DNA of 33,698 nucleotides from Chloroflexota bacterium (lineage in GTDB: Bacteria; Chloroflexota; Dehalococcoidia; Lucifugimonadales; UBA826). Below the pieces are notes generated by a model. The model did no database searches and was not told the origin of the DNA. It was given only the letters and a program-made list of their open reading frames with translations. Location: assembly GCA_003228105.1 (NCBI GenBank), contig QGNN01000019.1, positions 1 through 33,698 on the forward strand, in the 5' to 3' direction. Of the stretch, positions 26,816-33,698 are shown piece after piece (position 1 is the stretch's first letter; every line of letters begins with the position of its first letter). The position numbers and the translations under genes are program-made.

Positions 26816-27544
26816 TCAGGGTCTAACCCATATAAGTTGAGCCACTACAGTACTAAAAACAAGTTCATCGTGATTGCATTTTAGGGTTACGATCCCCCTT
26901 GGCACAGATGAGTCGATTATCCTAATGGAAGCCTCTGGAATAAATCCCTTTTCAACAAAATACGCTAACAAGTCTTGATTATCCTCAGGAACCCTATCCA
27001 AAACATATTTGTTGCCAGGCCTACACTTATCTAACGTTATGGCATTAGCTGGAATGGTATAGCCACTCCCTGGTATCGGATGTCCAAAGGGACAAGTCTG
27101 AGGGTTTTCTAGTAAGTCTATAACCTTCTGTTCTAGGTATGGAGACATCGTGTGTTCTAATCTATGTGCCTCGATGTGAGCAAACTCAAGGTCAATATTC
27201 AAAACATCTACCAAAAGCCTTTCAGCTAGCCGGTGTCTTCGTAAAATAACTTCCGCATACTGACGGCCATTTTTGGTTAAAACAATCTCTTTCTCTGTGG
27301 AGATACCAACCAATTTTTCTCTGGACATACGCCTGATCATTGCGCTGACTGAAGGAAGTGATGTACCTAACCCTTCACCTGGGGGCAAAGTTTTAAAATG
27401 CTCAGACAATTGGGCAATGGAAACTTTGGTGTGTTGTTCCTCAAGACGAATAATAGACAAAAGATAGTTTTCCATTGCCATGGATAATCTAGAGGTATTA
27501 AAAACAGCTGACGTTATGGCTCTCGAATTTGCCAATCTCCACAC
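26816..27544 (-). CDS. DtxR/MntR-family metal-dependent transcriptional repressor
   Basis: 242 residues. The N-terminal winged helix is followed by the metal-binding and dimerisation domain, with RRHRLAERLLVDVL and AHIEAHRLEHTMSP; His replaces the Cys/Met of DtxR/IdeR in the EAxRxEH motif. Next comes CPFGHPIPG, and finally a C-terminal FeoA/SH3-like domain. It should sense Fe2+ or Mn2+ and repress metal-uptake genes. The helix-turn-helix carries about ten extra residues (KTLPPGEGLG) between AQLSEHF and LPSVSAMIRRM. The frame opens with GTG 27544; about 20 residues precede the usual start, so ATG 27481 is a plausible alternative although neither has a good ribosome site. It is downstream of rpsI by 40 bp and co-directional with nnr and menG. 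Confidence 0.88.
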   Translation of the reverse strand: MWRLANSRAITSAVFNTSRLSMAMENYLLSIIRLEEQHTKVSIAQLSEHFKTLPPGEGLGTSLPSVSAMIRRMSREKLVGISTEKEIVLTKNGRQYAEVILRRHRLAERLLVDVLNIDLEFAHIEAHRLEHTMSPYLEQKVIDLLENPQTCPFGHPIPGSGYTIPANAITLDKCRPGNKYVLDRVPEDNQDLLAYFVEKGFIPEASIRIIDSSVPRGIVTLKCNHDELVFSTVVAQLIWVRP

Positions 27545-27584
27545 CTATCTCGATAGCACCGGGAAACTCAAGTTACAGCTTAAG

Positions 27585-27983
27585 TTACCGCTTGGTGTAC
27601 TGTTTGGCCTTTCGTGCTCCCTTAAGGCCAGGTTTTTTACGTTCTTTCACACGTGAATCTCTGGTAAGTAATCCTGCTTTTTTTAGTTCGTCTCTGTATC
27701 TGCCATTGTCAATTTCAGCAAGAGCCCTTGATATGCCGTGTCTTATGGCTCCGGCCCGTCCACTAATTCCACCACCTTTTACCTTGGCGACAACCCTATA
27801 TTTTCCTTGGGTGTTTGTTACAGTGAAAGGCTCATTGATTATTTGCTGCCATGTACTAAAAGGAAAAGCGTCTTCTATTAATTTATCTTCCACAACAACA
27901 GGGCCGGCATCCTGATATAGCCTAACCTACGCCACTGAAGTTTTTCTTCTACCAACTGCATATGTGTACTGTTGTTCAACCAA
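27585..27983 (-). CDS. rpsI: 30S ribosomal protein S9, interrupted by an in-frame TAG
   Basis: The full frame would encode 132 residues, the usual S9 length, starting with TTG at 27981-27983 six bases after AGGAG. It reads MVEQQYTYAVGRRKTSVA, then TAG (27927-27929, codon 19), then VRLY and onward to the conserved GGGISGRAGAIRHGI and C-terminal KGARKAKQYTKR. Only a 102-residue fragment from GTG 27893 is uninterrupted; it lacks the conserved GRRK(S/T)xxAxVRL N-terminus and has no ribosome site. The family has Arg (sometimes Gln) at the stop position; one C-to-T change in CAG would create it. It may be a sequence error or a nonsense mutation. It lies 37 bp after rplM, as usual. Confidence 0.9.
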
Positions 27984-28020
27984 TGTTTTCTCCTTTCCGA
28001 ATGAGGCAATTAACCCTTTG

Positions 28021-28461
28021 TTACTCAGCAGAGTTTATTTTTATTTGGGCCTGATGGGGGTGTTCATTTCCCGAATAAACTTTCAATCTACCCAACATTC
28101 TCCTTCCCGGTATGTTTTTGGGCAGCATCCCTTTCACGGACTGCCTAATAACACGATCAGGGTGTTTATCCAGCATTTGCTTTAAAGTTCTTTCCGTTAA
28201 ACCACCATGGTATCCACTATGTCGGTAGTATTTCTTTTGCTCTATTTTTTTTCCTGTGACATGAATTTTTTCCGCATTTACTACAACCACATAGTCGCCT
28301 GTATTCAAATACGGGACATATCCAGGTTTATGTTTACCCTGCAGAATGATTGCAATTTCTGAGCTTATCCTACCTAGTGTTTTACCTTCCGCGTCAACCA
28401 CATGCCAACCCGGTTTCAATTCACTTATATTCGGTTGTTCCATTTTTTGTTTTATCGCCAT
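28021..28461 (-). CDS. rplM: 50S ribosomal protein L13
   Basis: 146 residues. Diagnostic segments are [48 protein letters not shown] and [19 protein letters not shown]. The open frame extends to a TTG at 28476, but GAGGGG (28469-28474) would then lie inside the gene, whereas it sits seven bases before ATG 28461; I take the ATG. It binds early to 23S rRNA during large-subunit assembly. It is followed by rpsI, the standard L13-S9 pair, and preceded by truA by 11 bases. Confidence 0.97.
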   Translation of the reverse strand: MAIKQKMEQPNISELKPGWHVVDAEGKTLGRISSEIAIILQGKHKPGYVPYLNTGDYVVVVNAEKIHVTGKKIEQKKYYRHSGYHGGLTERTLKQMLDKHPDRVIRQSVKGMLPKNIPGRRMLGRLKVYSGNEHPHQAQIKINSAE

Positions 28462-28472
28462 AGTTATACCCC

Positions 28473-29231
28473 TCAATTCACAGGAATTAAATCACAATAG
28501 TTCTCATAAATTATTTTTTCAAGACACAAACCCTTTGCAGGCATTGTATTACTCCTAGCAGAACCTTCACCATTAATCAGATCTTGTACATCCTGCAATT
28601 TTAAGTTTCCCCTACCCAAATCCACCAAACTTCCTACCATGCGCCTTACCTGGTGATGAAGAAAAGCATTTCCTTCAACTTCGTAGGTGAGCGTTTCATG
28701 CTCATAAATCCATTCCGATCGGTAAATCATCCTAACAGTAGTTTTGTTATTTTCCACCTTACCGGTAAATTTACTAAAGTCATGTTCTCCGAGGAACAAT
28801 TTAGCCCCATCACACATGAGGTCTCTATCAAGATTGCCAATGACACAATGTGTGTATAGTCTCTTCAAAGGTGAATGGAAATTCGAATTAAAAATCGAAT
28901 ATCTGTAAACCCTTGATTTCGCGTCTCTCCTAGGATTGAAATTCTTTCCTACTCGAACAACTTTTTTGACAACAATGTCCTTTGGAAGATAATGATTCAT
29001 TCCTTTGGCTATCCGGTTTGTTTCGAAATCGGAGTTTGTGTCGAATGTTGCGACTTGGTTTCTAGCATGAACTCCCGCATCTGTTCTACCAGCCGCGGCA
29101 ATTCTTGTTTTTCTACCAGTGAGCCTTTCTATTGAGTTTTCTAATTCCTCCTGTACACTGCTTGCGTTAGTTTGATATTGAAATCCATGGTATCTGGTTC
29201 CTTGATACTCAATTGTAAGCGCCAGCCTCAT
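28473..29231 (-). CDS. truA: tRNA pseudouridine synthase A
   Basis: Makes pseudouridine at positions 38-40 of tRNA anticodon arms; 252 residues. The catalytic Asp lies in [14 protein letters not shown] (about residues 46-59). The N-terminal [17 protein letters not shown] and C-terminal [21 protein letters not shown] are family signatures. It sits between rplQ and rplM, its common place downstream of the alpha operon. A gap of 24 bp separates it from rplQ. Confidence 0.97.
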   Translation of the reverse strand: MRLALTIEYQGTRYHGFQYQTNASSVQEELENSIERLTGRKTRIAAAGRTDAGVHARNQVATFDTNSDFETNRIAKGMNHYLPKDIVVKKVVRVGKNFNPRRDAKSRVYRYSIFNSNFHSPLKRLYTHCVIGNLDRDLMCDGAKLFLGEHDFSKFTGKVENNKTTVRMIYRSEWIYEHETLTYEVEGNAFLHHQVRRMVGSLVDLGRGNLKLQDVQDLINGEGSARSNTMPAKGLCLEKIIYENYCDLIPVN

Positions 29232-29255
29232 ATTTACTTGGAAATTTTCTTGTAT

Positions 29256-29609
29256 CTATTCAACCAGCTCTAAAATAGCCATTTCAGAGGCATCCCCTTT
29301 CCTCGGGCCCAACTTAGTTATTCTGGTATAACCACCAGTCCGATCTTGATAGCGGTCCCCAAGCTCATCAAATACTTTTTTCACGACAGCTTCGTCTGTG
29401 AGCAAACCTGCCGCTTGTCTCCTATGGTGTAGGCTACCTTTCTTACCCAAGGTTATAATTTTCTCAGCCATCTTTCTGACTTCTTTAGCCTTGGAATCAG
29501 TAGTTTTCATCCTCTCATTTCGTAACAGGTCAGTCGCCATGTTCCTAAGCATGAGAAGCCTATGTCCAGTAGGTCTACCTAATTTTCTTCCTGAAAGTTG
29601 ATGTCTCAC
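29256..29609 (-). CDS. rplQ: 50S ribosomal protein L17
   Basis: 117 residues. [24 protein letters not shown] and the C-terminal [24 protein letters not shown] are diagnostic (both split here only by the variable middle). L17 lies near the exit of the peptide tunnel. It follows rpoA by 18 bp, the conserved order, and precedes truA. Confidence 0.97.
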   Translation of the reverse strand: MRHQLSGRKLGRPTGHRLLMLRNMATDLLRNERMKTTDSKAKEVRKMAEKIITLGKKGSLHHRRQAAGLLTDEAVVKKVFDELGDRYQDRTGGYTRITKLGPRKGDASEMAILELVE

Positions 29610-29627
29610 AATTAATATCTCCTATTC

Positions 29628-30677
29628 CTATCCTTCATCAACTTCGATTTCAGGATTGGTTTCTGCGATTTGTTCTTCCTGTCCAGCATTCAGTTCTGGA
29701 TCTAGATTATCTGGGAGTATTTCCAGTTCTCTAAACTTTTCATAAAGTTCCCTGTAGGACTTTTCTCCGAAATTCCTTATCTCCAACAATTCACTCTTTG
29801 ACTTTTCCATAACTTCGCCAACCCTATTAAGGGCGGCACGCTTAAGGCAGTTCAAAGTTCTAGATGAAAGTTCTAACTCCTCGACTGTCATGTTGTAATG
29901 CTCTGCCGGTATGTCCATTGATACTCCGTCAGAGCCTTCCTGGGCATCTTCCGCCTTAGTGAAAAGGAAAAACTGATTTACCAATATATTTGCAGCTTCT
30001 ATAACTGCCTCCACAGGATATTTTGACCCATCTGTCCATACCTCAAAGTGAAGTTCTTCGAAATCTGTCCTCTGGCCTACTCTAGTCTGATTTATGGTGT
30101 AATTAACCTTTCTAACCGGCGTAAATACAGCATCTATAGGAATTACCCCTATAGGATGTCCTTCGCTACTATCGGCTACCTTATAGCCTTTTCCATAATC
30201 AACATTCAAAACCATATTAAGCTCTGCGTCGGGAGAGTCTAAGGTGGCAATATGCTGATCAGTATTTACTATAGTAATTTCTGAAGAAGGCGTAATATCG
30301 CCAGCAGTAATTTTCCCTTCTCCTCTGGTCGCTAATCTAAGCTGTCCCACAGATTCTGATTCAGTCCGTAGCCTCAAGTTCTTTACATTGAGCAATATCT
30401 CTGAAACCTCTTCCTTAACGTTGTCAATGTTTGAATACTCATGCAAAGTACCCTCGATTTTTACCCATGTAATAGCGACGCCAGATAAAGAATTGTATAA
30501 AACTCTCCTTAATGGATTCCCTAAAGTTACACCGTAGCCAGGATCTAAAGGGCCAATTACAAATTTCCCATACGTTTCTGATGCTTCCGCCACTGATATA
30601 CGTGGATTGGCAACAACAACCTCCTCTTCCTCTTCGGGAGCATCCAAGATCGACATAGCAGTATAATCCGTTACCAT
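29628..30677 (-). CDS. rpoA: DNA-directed RNA polymerase subunit alpha
   Basis: 349 residues. The N-terminal assembly domain shows FVIGPLDPGYGVTLGNPLRR (about residues 39-58), where beta and beta-prime dock. After a linker, the C-terminal domain (about 265-325) contains LNCLKRAALNRVGEV and RNFGEKSYRELYEKF, the helix-hairpin-helix that contacts UP elements and activators such as PhoB-class regulators. An acidic tail ends the protein, and the N-terminus carries an unusual acidic stretch (DAPEEEEEVVV, from residue 12). GAGGAGG (30686-30692) lies eight bases before the ATG. It is preceded by rpsD and followed by rplQ. Confidence 0.98.
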   Translation of the reverse strand: MVTDYTAMSILDAPEEEEEVVVANPRISVAEASETYGKFVIGPLDPGYGVTLGNPLRRVLYNSLSGVAITWVKIEGTLHEYSNIDNVKEEVSEILLNVKNLRLRTESESVGQLRLATRGEGKITAGDITPSSEITIVNTDQHIATLDSPDAELNMVLNVDYGKGYKVADSSEGHPIGVIPIDAVFTPVRKVNYTINQTRVGQRTDFEELHFEVWTDGSKYPVEAVIEAANILVNQFFLFTKAEDAQEGSDGVSMDIPAEHYNMTVEELELSSRTLNCLKRAALNRVGEVMEKSKSELLEIRNFGEKSYRELYEKFRELEILPDNLDPELNAGQEEQIAETNPEIEVDEG

Positions 30678-30695
30678 TTAAATAACCTCCTCTAT

Positions 30696-31295
30696 TTACT
30701 TTGAGTAATATTCCACAATCTGAACTGTATCAATGACTATTTCACCATCCTCCGCACCGGGTTCAGTAACTATTGAAGCAGTCATTTTATCTTGATCTAG
30801 ATTGATCCAATGAGGACTCTGGATAGATTTACAATTACTTTTTGCTATCTCAAACAATTCTGTTTTCTGCCCCTTTGGTCCCCAAGAAATTTCGTCTCCT
30901 TGCCTTATCTGATAAGAAGGGATATCTACTTTAGCCCCGTTTACCATAAAATGACCATGGTTGACGGCTTGCCTTGACTGTTTTCTTGAAAAGAACATAC
31001 CAGTCCTATACAAAGCATTATCTAGACGCTTCTCAAGTAACACCATGAGATTATCGCCAGTTATCCCGTCCATATCTAAGGCCTTTTCATAGTAATTCTT
31101 GAACTGTTTTTCCATGATTCCATATAAAAATCTAGCTTTTTGCTTTTCTTTCAACTGCAGTCCGTATGCAGAAACACGTCTTCGGCGTGTGAACCCTTGG
31201 TTAGATTTATTCTCTTTCCTAACTTTATAGGCCCCATAATTATCTAGACCCAAGGATCTGAGTTTTTTCTGAATCGGTCCTGTGTATCTCGCCAT
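30696..31295 (-). CDS. rpsD: 30S ribosomal protein S4
   Basis: 199 residues. The N-terminal MARYTGPIQKKLRSLGLD lacks the zinc-binding cysteines seen in some bacterial S4 proteins. The S4 RNA-binding domain (about 90-150) includes RLDNALYRTGMFFSRKQSRQ and NHGHFMVNGAKVDIPSYQ. S4 nucleates the small-subunit body and in many bacteria represses its own operon. It lies between rpsK (57 bp upstream) and rpoA (18 bp downstream), as in the alpha operon. Confidence 0.97.
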   Translation of the reverse strand: MARYTGPIQKKLRSLGLDNYGAYKVRKENKSNQGFTRRRRVSAYGLQLKEKQKARFLYGIMEKQFKNYYEKALDMDGITGDNLMVLLEKRLDNALYRTGMFFSRKQSRQAVNHGHFMVNGAKVDIPSYQIRQGDEISWGPKGQKTELFEIAKSNCKSIQSPHWINLDQDKMTASIVTEPGAEDGEIVIDTVQIVEYYSK

Positions 31296-31352
31296 ATGTT
31301 TACACTCTGTTTTTTTCTACTAATTTCATATTTGGTAAGTAGGAAATATTTC

Positions 31353-31739
31353 CTAAACCCTTCTTCTCTTGGGAGGACGACATCCGTTATGGGGAACGGG
31401 AGTGACATCCTTTATGCTACTAACAACTATGCCGGCCCCCTGTATGGCTCTAATCGCAGCCTCTCTTCCAGCTCCTGGTCCCCTTACAAAAACATCTACC
31501 TGTCTTACCCCTTCGTCCTTAGCCTTCTTTGCGGCATCTTCTCCAGCCCTTTGGGCAGCAAAAGCTGTTGATTTACGAGAGCCTCGAAATCCTGCCGTTC
31601 CTGCACTTCCCCAGGCAACCGGGTTACCAGTAGGGTCAGTCAGAGTTACTATCGTATTATTGAAGGTGGATTGAATGTACGCTCTACCCAAAGGTACAGG
31701 TCCCCTATCCTTTTTTCTTGTCCTCGGCCGTCTAGCCAT
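31353..31739 (-). CDS. rpsK: 30S ribosomal protein S11
   Basis: 128 residues. [20 protein letters not shown], then [17 protein letters not shown] and the C-terminal [18 protein letters not shown] are diagnostic. S11 forms part of the small-subunit platform near the E site. It stands between rpsM (41 bp upstream) and rpsD. Confidence 0.98.
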   Translation of the reverse strand: MARRPRTRKKDRGPVPLGRAYIQSTFNNTIVTLTDPTGNPVAWGSAGTAGFRGSRKSTAFAAQRAGEDAAKKAKDEGVRQVDVFVRGPGAGREAAIRAIQGAGIVVSSIKDVTPVPHNGCRPPKRRRV

Positions 31740-31780
31740 TTTTAACTCCTTAGGTTACCAATGCCGTTAAGAAATTTCGT

Positions 31781-32158
31781 TTACTTAGTTGTAGAATGTT
31801 TCCTCGAAACAGCCATTTTTCGACCTCTTTTAGCCCTAGCATTAGTTTTGGTCCTTTGACCCCTTACTGGTAGAGCTCGCCTATGGCGTGTTCCTCGATA
31901 ACACCCTATGTCGATCAACCTTCGTATGTTTTGATTAACCTCTCTCCTCAGATCCCCTTCCACCAAACGTCCTTTATCTATGATTTCTCTGACTCGATTC
32001 AAATCTTCATCTGACAAATCTTTTACTCGAGGATTCTCAAAAATACCTGCCTGGTTAACTACATCCAATGCCACCGCTGGCCCAATCCCGTAGATACTGG
32101 TCAACGCAGTCTCGACCCGTTTCGCGTCTGGTATGTTCACTCCTGCTATTATAGCCAT
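31781..32158 (-). CDS. rpsM: 30S ribosomal protein S13
   Basis: 125 residues. [32 protein letters not shown], and the C-terminal [20 protein letters not shown] with a basic tail ending in VSRKHSTTK are diagnostic. S13 contacts the P-site tRNA and the large subunit at the head. It follows rpmJ by nine bases. Confidence 0.98.
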   Translation of the reverse strand: MAIIAGVNIPDAKRVETALTSIYGIGPAVALDVVNQAGIFENPRVKDLSDEDLNRVREIIDKGRLVEGDLRREVNQNIRRLIDIGCYRGTRHRRALPVRGQRTKTNARAKRGRKMAVSRKHSTTK

Positions 32159-32167
32159 CAGTCACCC

Positions 32168-32281
32168 TTATCCTTGTCTTTGCTTATGCTTGGGATTTTC
32201 GCAGATAATCCTTACCCGACCTTTGCGACGAATAACCCGGCACTTAGCGCACCTAACTTTCACGGAAGCGCTAACCTTCAT
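32168..32281 (-). CDS. rpmJ: 50S ribosomal protein L36
   Basis: A 37-residue gene in the gap between infA and rpsM. It translates as [20 protein letters not shown] and continues [17 protein letters not shown] before TAA. The zinc ribbon is complete, with Cys11, Cys14, Cys27 and His32, so it is the zinc-binding form of L36. Position between infA and rpsM is the conserved one. Confidence 0.97.
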   Translation of the reverse strand: MKVSASVKVRCAKCRVIRRKGRVRIICENPKHKQRQG

Positions 32282-32331
32282 AACTTACTCCATTTCGTAC
32301 TACTATCGTTTTTCTCAGCTTCATTAATAAA

Positions 32332-32556
32332 CTATCTAAATCTATATGTGATCCTGCCCCTTGTTAGGTCGTATGGAGATAGATCAACCAGCACTCTATC
32401 ACCAGGCAAAACCCGAATATAATTAACCCTCAACTTCCCTGATATATAGGCTAGTACTTCATGCCCATTGGCGAGTTCAACTTTAAAAGACGCATTAGGC
32501 AGTGCTTCTAGCACGGTACCTTCTACTTCTATTGACTCTTTCTCCTTTTTAGTCAT
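32332..32556 (-). CDS. infA: Translation initiation factor IF-1
   Basis: 74 residues, a single OB fold. [31 protein letters not shown], and the C-terminal [21 protein letters not shown] are diagnostic. It binds the A site of the 30S subunit during initiation with IF-2 and IF-3. AGGAG lies five bases before the ATG. It stands between map (31 bp) and rpmJ (50 bp). Confidence 0.98.
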   Translation of the reverse strand: MTKKEKESIEVEGTVLEALPNASFKVELANGHEVLAYISGKLRVNYIRVLPGDRVLVDLSPYDLTRGRITYRFR

Positions 32557-32587
32557 AAAGCTCCTATCGTTAGTCTTCCTGCCCTTT

Positions 32588-33373
32588 TTATGTCAAAACC
32601 TCAGAACCTTCAGAAGTTATTGCCACAGTATGTTCTGAATGGGCCGATAATTCCCCATCCTCAGTTACCACAGTCCACCCATCCGGCATTATTTTGGTTT
32701 TCCATGTGCCTATATTAAGCATCGGTTCAATCGCTAATACCATACCTTCTTGCAATAAAGGGCCTCTACCGGGACTTCCATAGTTCGGGATTTGCGGTTC
32801 TTCATGAAGGGCTCTACCTATCCCATGTCCCACGTATTCCCTGACAACTGAAAATCCTTCAGCTTCCGCATAAACCTGTATCGCATTAGATATGTCAGTC
32901 AGCCGGTTCCCAGGTGTAGCCTTTGCTATACCGGCAAATAAAGATTCGGTGGTCACATCGATCAGTTTCTGAGCTGCGTTTGTTACTAGCCCTACCCCTG
33001 CTGTGAATGCGCTATCCCCATGATATCCTTCTACTATCGCTCCAAAATCTACACTGACTATATCGCCGTCTTGCATCTTACGATCACTCGGAATGCCATG
33101 CACAATTTCTTCGTTAAAAGAGAAACAGATCGTAGCGGGAAAAGGCGGCATATGAGGGGATGGTTGATACCCCTTAAATGAAGGAATAGCTCCCCTTTTT
33201 TTTATTATCTCCTCCGCTAAAGCGTCCATCTCTGCGCTAGTTACCCCTGGGGCCAAAGCATCTTTCACCGCTGATTTGGCTTCGGCTATAATGCGCCCTG
33301 CCTCTCTCATCAAACTAATCTCTCTGGGAGCCTTGACAGTTATCCCTTTGGTGTTAGCATTTTCGGCCGTCAT
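32588..33373 (-). CDS. map: Methionine aminopeptidase, type I
   Basis: Removes the N-terminal Met from new proteins; 261 residues, without an N-terminal zinc-finger or SH3 extension. The pita-bread fold ligands are visible: His of [10 protein letters not shown], Asp of [19 protein letters not shown] (two metal Asp), His of [13 protein letters not shown], Glu of [10 protein letters not shown] and Glu of [16 protein letters not shown]. About ten residues precede the usual start ([19 protein letters not shown]), which is within family variation. It lies between adk and infA, a common order. Confidence 0.97.
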   Translation of the reverse strand: MTAENANTKGITVKAPREISLMREAGRIIAEAKSAVKDALAPGVTSAEMDALAEEIIKKRGAIPSFKGYQPSPHMPPFPATICFSFNEEIVHGIPSDRKMQDGDIVSVDFGAIVEGYHGDSAFTAGVGLVTNAAQKLIDVTTESLFAGIAKATPGNRLTDISNAIQVYAEAEGFSVVREYVGHGIGRALHEEPQIPNYGSPGRGPLLQEGMVLAIEPMLNIGTWKTKIMPDGWTVVTEDGELSAHSEHTVAITSEGSEVLT

Positions 33374-33441
33374 AAATTAAATTACTCCAACCGTCAGCAA
33401 AAAAGCTGAAACTATATTATACAATGAACACGCCAGAGGAA

Positions 33442-33698
33442 TCATCCCAATGCCTGCCTGAGAGATTTTTCAACCACGCGTATTGGGAGAAACCCATCTA
33501 TTTCCAGTATATTGCCAATTCCTCTATATCTTTCAACAACTGGGTCAGTTTCTTGTTTATATACTTTTAACCGCTCCTTCGCAACAACCTCTGAATCATC
33601 ATTTCGTTGGAACAAATCGCCATCACATTTATCGCACACTCCATCATTTATGGGAGGGGAAAATTCTTTGTGATATGGCGTTTGGCATTTTCTACACA
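33442..33698 (-). CDS. adk: Adenylate kinase, C-terminal part
   Basis: Partial gene: the frame runs off the right edge of the window, so the P-loop and AMP site are outside. About 84 residues remain. The lid domain reads CRKC, then TPYHKEFSPP, then CDKCDGDLFQRNDD; its four cysteines form a zinc-binding lid as in Gram-positive and many other adenylate kinases. KERLKVYKQETDPVVERY follows, the conserved stretch after the lid. The enzyme balances 2 ADP with ATP and AMP. It precedes map by 68 bp; secY would be expected next, beyond the window. Confidence 0.95.
   Translation of the reverse strand, partial: CRKCQTPYHKEFSPPINDGVCDKCDGDLFQRNDDSEVVAKERLKVYKQETDPVVERYRGIGNILEIDGFLPIRVVEKSLRQALG

Noticed and set aside
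27585-27983. Amber codon reassignment as explanation of the rpsI stop
   Set aside because: No other gene in the window has an internal TAG, and TAG ends several genes normally.
1-33698. Mobile elements, prophage, CRISPR or defence genes
   Set aside because: No transposase, integrase, terminal repeats, regular short repeats or defence-type domains were found; nearly all frames belong to core housekeeping families.

Overview
This window is ordinary bacterial chromosome of about 41-42% GC with roughly 38 tightly packed genes and no mobile element, CRISPR array, rRNA or tRNA that I can see. The mix of genes suggests a marine Chloroflexota bacterium of the SAR202 type. It carries an enolase-superfamily sugar-acid dehydratase, an Ldh2-family dehydrogenase, a class V aminotransferase, a SelA-like PLP enzyme, a branched-chain-type 2-oxoacid dehydrogenase, MenG, and an adenylate kinase with a Cys4 lid. 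That placement is inferred from gene content and should be tested with rpoA or tyrS trees. Non-ATG starts are frequent: at least eight genes appear to begin with TTG or GTG.

Layout. 1-4212 (+): the 3' part of the enolase-superfamily gene, ribF, tyrS and a class V aminotransferase. 4235-6061 (-): ftsH. A divergent regulatory gap follows, then an orphan winged-helix regulator with a degenerate receiver (6324-7007, +). 7119-11095 (+): a 2-oxoacid dehydrogenase operon (E1alpha, E1beta, E2) ending in lipB, behind a clear sigma70-like promoter. 11061-17687 (-): the complete phosphate module phoB-phoR-pstS-pstC-pstA-pstB-phoU, with a three-repeat 11-bp-phased Pho box upstream of pstS. 17688-18127 is a 440-bp gap with several inverted repeats. 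18128-21498 (-): queA, a SelA-like PLP enzyme and an Ldh2-family dehydrogenase. 21650-24520 (+): an alpha/beta hydrolase, a YihY/BrkB membrane protein and an HtrA-type protease. 24522-33698 (-): adk-map-infA-rpmJ-rpsM-rpsK-rpsD-rpoA-rplQ-truA-rplM-rpsI, followed in the same direction by a DtxR-family repressor, a fused NAD(P)HX repair enzyme and menG.

How the genes work together. The E1/E2 genes encode a lipoate-dependent complex and lipB supplies the octanoyl group for its cofactor; E3 and lipA lie elsewhere. PhoR/PhoB sense phosphate limitation and should drive pstSCAB-phoU through the Pho box. The right third is the alpha-operon translation and transcription block.

Most notable anomaly: rpsI (S9) has an in-frame TAG at codon 19, inside the conserved N-terminal motif. 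TAG is an ordinary stop elsewhere in the window, so an assembly or sequencing error or a real nonsense mutation is more likely than recoding. I found no convincing new multi-gene system. The best leads are the rpsI stop, the orphan pseudo-receiver regulator with its leader hairpin, the gap upstream of phoB, and the SelA-like/Ldh2 gene pair.
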